7,856 nt of DNA from CAZCAC01 sp964496575 (GTDB lineage Bacteria > Planctomycetota > UBA1135 > GCA-002686595): NCBI GenBank assembly GCA_964496575.1, contig CAZCAC010000205.1:1-7856 (forward strand), in the 5' to 3' direction. This document shows, one piece after another, positions 1 through 4,662 of the stretch. Both the position numbers and the translations under genes were made by a program. The notes under the pieces were generated by a model. It was not told where the DNA came from. It made no database searches and saw only the letters and a program-made list of their open reading frames with translations. Each line of letters begins with the position of its first letter. The stretch's first letter is position 1.

Positions 1-1
1 G

Positions 2-649
2 GAAGGGCGTGGTCAGGAAGAAGGCCACGGCGTTGTGGCCGTACCACCACTGCATCAGGGCGTCCTTGACGCCGGAGTAGGCGGAGTAGCTACCCAGCCA
101 CGAGTAGGGCATCGCCATGCTGTTGCCGATGTGCAGGATCGCCACCGCCACGATGGTGGCGATGTAGAACCAGATGGCGACGTACATGTGGCGCTCGCGC
201 CGGATGGCGATGGTGCCGAAGACGTTGACGGCGAAGGTCACCCAGAGGAGGGCGATCACGATGTCCAGGATCCAGGGCAGCTCCGCGTACTCCTTGCCCT
301 GGGTGATGCCGAAGACCAGGGACAGCGCCGCGCCCACGATCAGGAGTTGCCAGCCCCAGAAGTGCAGCTTGGAGAGCGTATCGGAGAAGAGCCGCGTCTT
401 GAGTAGCCGCTGGATCGAGTGGTAGGTGCCGGCGAAGATCAGGTTGCCGCAGAACGCGAAGATCACCGCGTTGGTGTGCAGCGGCCGGAGGCGCCCGAAG
501 GAGATGTAGGGCGCGATATTCAGGCTCGGCAGGAACAGCATGGCGGCGATCAGGACGCCCACCAGCATGCCGACGACCGCCCAGAGGATGGTCGCTCCGA
601 AGAACAGGCGGGTGATCTTGTCGTCGTAACGGATGGTCTCCATCTTCAT
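2..649 (-). CDS. ccoN: cbb3-type cytochrome c oxidase subunit I (CcoN), N-terminal part, cut by window edge
   Basis: This is the catalytic heme-copper subunit of a high-affinity cbb3 oxidase, which reduces O2 to water in the inner membrane using electrons from cytochrome c subunits. Only the first 216 residues are present; the frame is open at the left edge. Hydrophobic segments lie at about 17-40, 60-80, 98-115, 126-146 and 157-177. The low-spin heme b histidine motif RPLHTNAVIFAF is at 55-66 (His58). The motif WWYGHNAVAFFL at 201-212 carries His205, a CuB ligand. The stretch from FGRLRPLH to FSDTLSKLHFWGWQL strongly resembles Bacteroidota/Planctomycetota CcoN, which is often fused to CcoO; whether this one is fused cannot be seen. 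The ATG at 649 is preferred because GAGAG sits 7 nt upstream; a second Met at 643 is also possible. The gene is transcribed away from the Asp-box lipoprotein. Confidence 0.93.
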   Translation of the reverse strand, partial: MKMETIRYDDKITRLFFGATILWAVVGMLVGVLIAAMLFLPSLNIAPYISFGRLRPLHTNAVIFAFCGNLIFAGTYHSIQRLLKTRLFSDTLSKLHFWGWQLLIVGAALSLVFGITQGKEYAELPWILDIVIALLWVTFAVNVFGTIAIRRERHMYVAIWFYIATIVAVAILHIGNSMAMPYSWLGSYSAYSGVKDALMQWWYGHNAVAFFLTTPF

Positions 650-840
650 GATCTGGCTCTCACTCTCGTCAGCCGTCACGGTCAGCGAAACGCTCGAGTG
701 GCCGGCGCTGGGGCGCACTCGGTCGATCGCGGCGTTCCACTGTTGAAATGCGCTGAAACCCGGTCAATGGTGGCCGGCATCATAGCGGAATTGCGTGTCG
801 AATAAACCGGTCGATGGTCGCGGTAAGCGAGGCCCCCAAC

Positions 841-855
841 TGTTGTTAGACAACA
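841..855. promoter_or_regulatory. inverted repeat TGTTGT-TAG-ACAACA, possible operator
   Basis: This is a perfect 6-bp palindrome around a 3-nt centre. It lies about 190 bp upstream of the ccoN start and about 200 bp upstream of the lipoprotein start. Oxygen-responsive FNR/CRP-type sites are common upstream of cbb3 genes, but their consensus (TTGAT-N4-ATCAA) has a different spacing, so I do not call this an FNR box. The regulator is unknown. Confidence 0.35.
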
Positions 856-889
856 TGCCCGGGCGATCGGCGGAGACCGAGGTCGGCCG

Positions 890-930
890 TTAGCGAAGTG
901 AATCGGTAGGCTATACGGCGTACAGCGTAT
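890..930 (+). promoter_or_regulatory. weak promoter candidate overlapping inverted repeat ATACG-N8-CGTAT
   Basis: TTAGCG (890-895) and TATACG (912-917) are separated by 16 nt and could form a weak sigma70-type promoter for the Asp-box lipoprotein gene. The -10 hexamer overlaps the left arm of a 5-bp inverted repeat (913-917 and 926-930), an arrangement that could let a repressor cover the promoter. Both elements are short enough to arise by chance. Confidence 0.25.
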
Positions 931-992
931 GCTCCTGCTCGAGTCAGCCGGGTGCCGCGCGGGGAACACCGGCGGTCGGTGGATTGCGTTTC

Positions 993-1005
993 AAAGCTAA
1001 GCTTT
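993..1005. promoter_or_regulatory. perfect palindrome AAAGCT-A-AGCTTT upstream of the lipoprotein gene
   Basis: A 13-bp perfect palindrome with a single central base ends 51 nt before the ATG at 1057. It is an A/T-richer patch inside GC-rich DNA, so it stands out. It could be a protein-binding site or a small leader hairpin; no known regulator is recognised. Confidence 0.3.
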
Positions 1006-1056
1006 CGGGACGAGTCCGGCGGATCGCCCGCAACGGCGAAGGGTTCGGCGGATCCG

Positions 1057-2031
1057 ATGAAGCTCTCCATCCCGTGCCTCGCTCTGCTTCTCTCGGCCTG
1101 CGCTCCGAGCGATGAGGAAGTCGCGACTCGGAAGCCGGTGCAGTACGAGGCGTATCGCCCGGTCGTCGTGCCGGACGATGCGTTTCGGGATCACCTGAAG
1201 CCGAAGGGGGGCATCGGCGACATCTCGATCGATCCGGCGGGGCGCATCTGGTTCGGCTCGGACGAGGGGGAGCTGATGTGCAGCGCCGATCGGGGAGACA
1301 CCTGGCGTTGGGTGTCCTGCCCCGCCCGCGGATCCGACGAGCTCGGTCGCTTCGAGGACGAGCTGAACTGCATCCGCTTCTTCGACGAGCGGGTTGGAGT
1401 CCTGGCCGGGAGAATCGGCGAGGAGCGGTTCTCGAACCTCCGTGTGGATTGGAGCACGATCTTCCGCACGATCGACGGCGGCGAGACCTGGTCCATCGTG
1501 AAGCTGCCACGATTCTTTCTCGCCGAGGACGACACCCTGACGGTGACCCTGTCGGGGGGTGGAGTGCGTCGCGGCCGGCTGGAGCTGGATTCCCCCGAGG
1601 GCCCGCGCGTGGATCTCGAGACGCTGGTGCAGCCGAACGCCCCCGGTGCACCGGAGGTGGACTGGTACGACTGGATCTTCTTCCCGAGTGGTGACGAGGG
1701 GTGGATCGGCACCCAGATTCACCACGGCGACGCTCGCCTCTACCACACGACCGATGGGGGCCGGAGCTGGACGCTCGAGGAGGAGGGCGAGCTGCCCTAC
1801 GTCGACATCCTGCGCCTCGGCGACGGGCGCTGGTTGAAGCTCGAGGGGCTGTACCGATGGCTGGTGTGGCGCGACGGAGCGTTCGAGGAGTTCGCGCAGA
1901 TCCCGAGCGAGTCGCGGGTGAAGATCGGCGGCGCGATGGCCACCGCGGCCGGGGGCCTGGTGGCGAACCTCGAGAACGGGGAGACGTGGTTCTTCCGGTC
2001 GGGCGAGGAGGAGTGGACGCGATCCTGGTAG
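1057..2031 (+). CDS. exported Asp-box (BNR-type) beta-propeller lipoprotein
   Basis: The predicted product has 324 residues. It starts with a lipoprotein signal (residues 1-15, lipobox LSAC, lipidated Cys15), so it is probably anchored in a membrane outside the cytoplasm. Three Asp-box motifs of the form S/T-x-D-x-G-x-T/S-W are visible: S76/D78/G80/W83, T138/D140/G142/W145 and T231/D233/G235/W238. A degenerate fourth may lie at 314-320. Asp boxes mark beta-propeller hairpins in sialidases, sortilins and YCF48-like assembly factors; they are structural, so no enzymatic activity follows from them. The glutamate-rich surface (EEEGE near 241) fits a soluble exported domain. The frame is open back to an ATG at 952, but the signal peptide starts at 1057, so I choose the latter; the Shine-Dalgarno is poor (GAAGGG 13 nt upstream). 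It may be cotranscribed with the small membrane protein 29 nt downstream. Function is unknown. Confidence 0.82.
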   Translation: MKLSIPCLALLLSACAPSDEEVATRKPVQYEAYRPVVVPDDAFRDHLKPKGGIGDISIDPAGRIWFGSDEGELMCSADRGDTWRWVSCPARGSDELGRFEDELNCIRFFDERVGVLAGRIGEERFSNLRVDWSTIFRTIDGGETWSIVKLPRFFLAEDDTLTVTLSGGGVRRGRLELDSPEGPRVDLETLVQPNAPGAPEVDWYDWIFFPSGDEGWIGTQIHHGDARLYHTTDGGRSWTLEEEGELPYVDILRLGDGRWLKLEGLYRWLVWRDGAFEEFAQIPSESRVKIGGAMATAAGGLVANLENGETWFFRSGEEEWTRSW

Positions 2032-2060
2032 GGGAGCCTGGGTCCGAGTACGGTGCCCGG

Positions 2061-2336
2061 ATGGGAAAGGACGAGGCGAGCGAAGAGGCGGGGTCCTTCC
2101 GGTACCAGCTGGCCGGCTGGATCCTCTTCGTGGTGTGCGCCTTCCTCTTCATCGCCTCGAGCTGGCGGAACGGCGACACGCTGGCGCTCCTGGGAAGCTT
2201 GATCTTCCTGCTCGGGTGCGTGGTCTTTCTCGTGCCGCTGGTCGGTGCCGCCATTCGGACGAGAGGGCGTGCGGGACAGGCCTCCGCTTCAGCCCCAGAT
2301 CAGGTAGCTGAGCCCGAAAGCGAGCGCGACCAGTAG
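2061..2336 (+). CDS. small two-helix membrane protein (hypothetical)
   Basis: The product has 91 residues: a charged N-terminus (1-14), a hydrophobic segment at about 17-34, a short polar loop with SWRNGD, a second hydrophobic segment at about 40-64, then a basic and polar C-terminal tail. This two-helix layout with an LLGSLIFLLG-like second helix resembles the small YrhK-like family and similar short proteins often given only generic names, but I cannot assign it firmly. The ATG at 2061 lies 29 nt after the Asp-box lipoprotein stop, suggesting one operon. No close Shine-Dalgarno is seen; AGGGGAG just after the upstream stop is too far away (about 22 nt), so the start may rely on coupling. 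Its last 48 nt overlap the 3' end of the opposite-strand 41-aa gene. Confidence 0.72.
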   Translation: MGKDEASEEAGSFRYQLAGWILFVVCAFLFIASSWRNGDTLALLGSLIFLLGCVVFLVPLVGAAIRTRGRAGQASASAPDQVAEPESERDQ

Positions 2337-2414
2337 AAGCGTCCACCACTTCGAGATGCGGGCCGCCCGTTTGGGGCTCAGGATTGCGAAGAGCTCGAGA
2401 AGGGTCGCGACCAT
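2289..2414 (-). CDS. 41-aa single-pass membrane protein
   Basis: The product has 41 residues beginning MVATLLELFAIL. It has an amphipathic N-terminal helix (1-13), a basic stretch with KRAARISK (15-22), and one hydrophobic segment (about 23-40) ending in LIWG. The evidence that it is real is the ribosome binding site: AGGAGGTG (2428-2421), a perfect match to the anti-Shine-Dalgarno, placed 6 nt before the ATG, the strongest in this window. A TAGAAT hexamer on the same strand (2495-2490) could be a -10 element, but no -35 is seen. The basic region before the helix predicts an inside N-terminus by the positive-inside rule. The gene runs convergent to the two-helix membrane protein and overlaps its coding end by 48 nt. 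The family is not recognised. It may be a small subunit or regulator of a membrane complex. Confidence 0.65.
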   Translation of the reverse strand: MVATLLELFAILSPKRAARISKWWTLLLVALAFGLSYLIWG

Positions 2415-2462
2415 GGCTATCACCTCCTGGGGCGTCCAGGGTACGGTGCCGGAGCAGGATTT

Positions 2463-2639
2463 GCCCCGTACTCCGACTCCCCGGGGAGCATTCTAGTGAA
2501 GTGCGCGCTCTTCGACCTGGAGGCGGATCCTGGTGAAGAGACGAATCTCTACGAGCGAGTCGAGCTCGGGGATACCGTCGCGGGCCTGAAGGAGGAACTG
2601 GTCGAGTTGCGGCGGATGCTGCTCGATACCGGGGGGTGA
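2463..2639 (+). pseudogene. C-terminal remnant of an arylsulfatase-type gene
   Basis: In one frame this stretch reads APYSDSPGSIL, then LFDLEADPGEETNLYE (within 2508-2555), then a charged helical tail ending at TGA 2637-2639. The LFDLEADPGE-TNL pattern is the characteristic C-terminal signature of formylglycine-dependent sulfatases. The roughly 400 residues that should precede it, including the catalytic C/S-x-P-x-R region and metal ligands, are missing: upstream lies the oppositely oriented 41-aa gene. The left boundary is approximate. A GTG at 2496 could start a 47-residue peptide, but no Shine-Dalgarno precedes it. I read this as the stub of a deleted or rearranged gene. A coincidental frame is unlikely given the match, and a short functional peptide cannot be excluded. 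Confidence 0.7.
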
Positions 2640-2652
2640 TCCAGGTGGGAAG

Positions 2653-2675
2653 GGCGTCCGCCTTCGGCGAACGCC
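2653..2675 (+). terminator. hairpin just after the sulfatase stub stop
   Basis: GGCGT (2653-2657) pairs with ACGCC (2671-2675), and CGCC (2659-2662) with GGCG (2666-2669), across a TTC loop and one C/A mismatch. It starts 13 nt after the stop at 2639, the expected place for the former sulfatase terminator. The missing T-tract lowers confidence. Confidence 0.4.
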
Positions 2676-2708
2676 ACGCCGCCTCTGATCCCCCCTTTCC
2701 CCTCGACG

Positions 2709-2729
2709 GCCTGCGCTTCAGCCGCAGGC
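2709..2729. repeat. inverted repeat GCCTGCG-N7-CGCAGGC
   Basis: A perfect 7-bp stem with a 7-nt loop (CTTCAGC), the second of three hairpins in this region. It could be a terminator-like or REP-like element; no T-tract follows. Confidence 0.45.
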
Positions 2730-2746
2730 ATCCTCAGTGCTCCCCG

Positions 2747-2763
2747 ACAGCCAACGGGGCTGT
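2747..2763. repeat. inverted repeat ACAGCC-N5-GGCTGT
   Basis: A perfect 6-bp stem with the loop AACGG, the third hairpin of the cluster. It lies 96 nt before the URO-D start codon, so it could also belong to that gene's control region. Confidence 0.4.
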
Positions 2764-2858
2764 ACCACTTGTCTGCCCGGTCCCGCTCGCTACAGGCATC
2801 TCTCCACCGATCCGAAACCCATTCTCGGTCAGCTCCCCCCATGCGGTACCTTGTTCCC

Positions 2859-3926
2859 ATGACGATGACCCGCAAGCAACGCTTCCTCACCGCCATACGC
2901 GGCGATCAGCCCGATCGTGTGCCGATCTTCGACTTCCTCTTCCAGCAGCCGATGTACGAGGAACTGATCGGGCACCGTCCGGGGAGCTACAACACGAAGG
3001 ACGCGGTGGCCTGCGCGCTGGCGCTCGACCACGATGCCGTCTGGTTGCCCTTCGGCGGGTTCAATGGCTTCCAGCCGGAGTTCCTCGATGCGAACACCTA
3101 CGTCGACGAGTGGGGGACCACCTACCGCCAGAGCGAGGTCTCCTGGCCGATCGACTCTCCGATCGACTATCCGATCAAGTCGCGGGCGGACCTCGTCGCC
3201 TACCGGCCGCCCGACGCGACCCTGCCCGGTCGCACCTCCGCGGTGGAGCTCTTCGCCGAGACCGAGCACGACGACCTCGCCCTGACCGGCGGTGCCTCGG
3301 GGCCGTTCACCACCTGCTGGCTCTTGATGGGCTACGAGCGGATGTGCTACGCGCTGTACGACGACCCGAAAATGCTGACCGAGATCTTCGAGCTCTCGAA
3401 CGAGTTCAACAAGGAGGCAGCGCGGCGAAGCGTCGAAGCGGGTGCGGACGCCATGTGGATCTCCGACGACCTCGGCGACAGCAATCGCGGCTTCCTCAAA
3501 CTTGAACACTTTAAGGAGTACTATCTCCCATATCTGGTCGAACTGACCGACTACGTCGACGGCCTGGGTGTGCCGGTTCTGCTGCACTGCTGCGGGCAGT
3601 TCTCCGCCTACCTGCCCGATCTGGCGAAGACGAAGATCGCCGCGATCCACCCGCTGCAGCGCACCGCCGGAATGGACCTGCGGCTGATCAAGGAGGAGTA
3701 CGGCGAGCGCTTCTGTCTCATCGGAAACATCGACTCCTCGCGGACGCTGCCCTACGGCACCCCCCAGGAGGTCGCCGCCGAGGTTCGCCAGGCGATCGAC
3801 ATCGCCGCGCCCGGCGGCGGCTACGTGCTGGCCTCGGATCACTCGCTGCACGACGGCATCCCGATCGAGAACATCCGGGAGCTGTCGCGAGTCGGCCGCG
3901 AGTACGGGGGCGAGGCCTACCGTTGA
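2859..3926 (+). CDS. URO-D superfamily protein (methyltransferase-like, not HemE)
   Basis: This 355-aa soluble TIM-barrel-type protein begins MTMTRKQRFLTAIRGDQPDRVP, the usual opening of URO-D superfamily members. An acidic motif ISDDLGDS lies at 201-208. HCCG at 243-246 supplies an H-x-C pair (His243, Cys245), as in zinc-dependent corrinoid methyltransferases of the MtaA/MtbA type. GNIDSSRTLPYGTPQEV at 289-305 and GGGYVLASDHSLHDGIP at 319-335 are typical C-terminal blocks. The HemE motif with the RQAGR core is absent, so heme synthesis is not its likely role. The third zinc ligand, a Cys in MtaA/MtbA, is not at the C-terminal block; His328 or His331 could replace it, which is inference. The substrate is unknown and no corrinoid protein is encoded nearby. 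In-frame ATGs exist at 2841 and 2865. I choose 2859 from family length; no Shine-Dalgarno is seen for any of them. Confidence 0.86.
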   Translation: MTMTRKQRFLTAIRGDQPDRVPIFDFLFQQPMYEELIGHRPGSYNTKDAVACALALDHDAVWLPFGGFNGFQPEFLDANTYVDEWGTTYRQSEVSWPIDSPIDYPIKSRADLVAYRPPDATLPGRTSAVELFAETEHDDLALTGGASGPFTTCWLLMGYERMCYALYDDPKMLTEIFELSNEFNKEAARRSVEAGADAMWISDDLGDSNRGFLKLEHFKEYYLPYLVELTDYVDGLGVPVLLHCCGQFSAYLPDLAKTKIAAIHPLQRTAGMDLRLIKEEYGERFCLIGNIDSSRTLPYGTPQEVAAEVRQAIDIAAPGGGYVLASDHSLHDGIPIENIRELSRVGREYGGEAYR

Positions 3927-4035
3927 GTGGAACCTCGCCACAAAGTGGAAAGAACCTCCCCCCCGCTTCGAAGGGGAACACTGATCGGCCATTTCGCCGG
4001 TCCGCCGCAGTGAAGACGTCCTTCAGGGCCGCAGC

Positions 4036-4040
4036 AGGAG
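4036..4040 (+). promoter_or_regulatory. ribosome binding site of the phosphatase-like gene
   Basis: AGGAG lies 7 nt before the ATG at 4048 and fixes that start. It contrasts with the upstream URO-D gene, which has none. Confidence 0.7.
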
Positions 4041-4047
4041 AACGGAG

Positions 4048-4653
4048 ATGAGAGAATCAGTCCTCGGGTCGGTGTTCGTGCTTCTCGCGCTGCTGGGCTC
4101 CGCCTGTGGGGGGAAGTGCGAGAAGGCCGAGTCCTCCGCTTCCGCCCCCGCCCGCCCGGCACAGTGGGCCCAGCCGATCGAGAATCTCCAGGGGCTGCCC
4201 AACTTCCACCAGGTGAGCGACATCCTGTACCGCGGCGCCCAGCCCGAGGACGAGGGGTTCGCCGAGCTGAAGAAACTCGGCATCCAGACGGTGGTCAACC
4301 TCCGCTCCCTGCACTCCGATCGCTCGGAGTGCGAGGAGGCCGAGCTCGACTACGTGAAGATCAACTGCCAGGCGTGGGAGGCCGAGGAGGAAGAGGTGGT
4401 CGACTTCCTGAAGGTCCTGGCCGACCCCGATCGCCGGCCGGTCTTCGTCCACTGCCAGCACGGAGCCGACCGGACGGGGATGATGGTGGCGGTCTACCGG
4501 GTGATTGCGCAGGGCTGGTCCAAGGAGGACGCGATCGCGGAGATGACCGAGGGCGGCTTCGGCTACCACTCCATCTGGAAGGAACTGATCGAGTACATCG
4601 AGGAGCTGGACGCCGACCATCTCCGGCAGCTGGTCGCGGCGTCCGACGGGTAG
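4048..4653 (+). CDS. exported dual-specificity-type phosphatase (Cys-X5-Arg)
   Basis: This 201-aa protein has a hydrophobic signal (5-19) ending LLGSAC. Cys20 may be lipidated, although Gly at -3 makes the lipobox imperfect. An Ala/Pro-rich linker leads into the phosphatase domain: LYRGAQP at 60-66, TVVNLRS at 81-87, and the P-loop HCQHGADRTG at 135-144 with nucleophile Cys136 and Arg142. The following GWSKEDAIAEMTEGGFGYH matches the compact phosphatases annotated as dual-specificity or tyrosine phosphatases in planctomycetes and proteobacteria. These hydrolyse phosphomonoesters through a phosphocysteine intermediate. The general acid is not obvious: the loop expected to carry it reads CQAWEAEEEE (107-116), with no Asp. 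Being exported, it is more likely to act on small phosphorylated compounds or envelope targets than on cytoplasmic proteins. Its stop lies 9 nt from that of the opposing serine hydrolase gene. Confidence 0.88.
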   Translation: MRESVLGSVFVLLALLGSACGGKCEKAESSASAPARPAQWAQPIENLQGLPNFHQVSDILYRGAQPEDEGFAELKKLGIQTVVNLRSLHSDRSECEEAELDYVKINCQAWEAEEEEVVDFLKVLADPDRRPVFVHCQHGADRTGMMVAVYRVIAQGWSKEDAIAEMTEGGFGYHSIWKELIEYIEELDADHLRQLVAASDG

Positions 4654-4662
4654 GCCGCCGCG
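4635..4662. terminator. hairpin spanning the convergent stop-stop junction
   Basis: CGCGGCG (4635-4641) pairs perfectly with CGCCGCG (4656-4662) across a 14-nt loop that contains the phosphatase stop codon. It ends immediately before the opposite gene's stop. Only 9 nt separate the two genes, so this is the only visible candidate for a shared terminator; there is no T-tract on either side. Confidence 0.4.

Larger units (their letters stand above)
650..1056. other. divergent intergenic region between ccoN and the Asp-box lipoprotein gene
   Basis: No convincing gene is seen on either strand: the frames open here encode Arg/Ser/Pro-rich translations without motifs. Both flanking genes start outward from it, so it must hold at least two promoters. 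A TATGAT hexamer on the minus strand (784-779) is a possible -10 for ccoN, but no good -35 accompanies it. Three inverted repeats (841-855, 913-930, 993-1005) are annotated separately. Confidence 0.7.
2640..2858. other. intergenic region with three tandem hairpins
   Basis: No gene is supported here. Three GC-rich inverted repeats follow the sulfatase stub within about 110 nt (2653-2675, 2709-2729, 2747-2763); none has a T-tract. A weak plus-strand promoter candidate for the URO-D gene is TTGTCT (2769-2774), 16 nt, TACAGG (2791-2796). The last 60 nt before the URO-D start contain no Shine-Dalgarno. Confidence 0.6.

Noticed and set aside
841..855. FNR box upstream of ccoN
   Set aside because: The arms are TTGT/ACAA with a 3-nt centre, not TTGAT-N4-ATCAA. 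The palindrome is kept only as an unassigned site.
952..1056. 35-residue N-terminal extension of the Asp-box protein
   Set aside because: It would bury the lipoprotein signal peptide that begins at 1057, and the extension is polar and motif-free.
944..2254. 436-codon open frame on the minus strand opposite the Asp-box lipoprotein
   Set aside because: The translation is an Arg/Ser/Pro-rich run without motifs, as expected antisense to GC-rich coding DNA. The plus frame has a signal peptide and Asp boxes.
2477..2488. Palindrome CTCCCCGGGGAG
   Set aside because: It has no loop, lies inside the sulfatase remnant frame (codons SPGS), and is probably coding-derived.
2549..2896. 115-codon open frame on the minus strand through the hairpin region
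   Set aside because: No Shine-Dalgarno or motif; it crosses the sulfatase stub antisense and the start of the URO-D gene.
3961..3976. CCCC-N8-GGGG as a terminator of the URO-D gene
   Set aside because: Only four base pairs and no T-tract; too weak to call.
2829..3992. 387-codon open frame on the minus strand opposite the URO-D gene
   Set aside because: It is the complement of a well-conserved gene. Its Val/Gly/Arg/Asp-rich translation has no recognisable domain.
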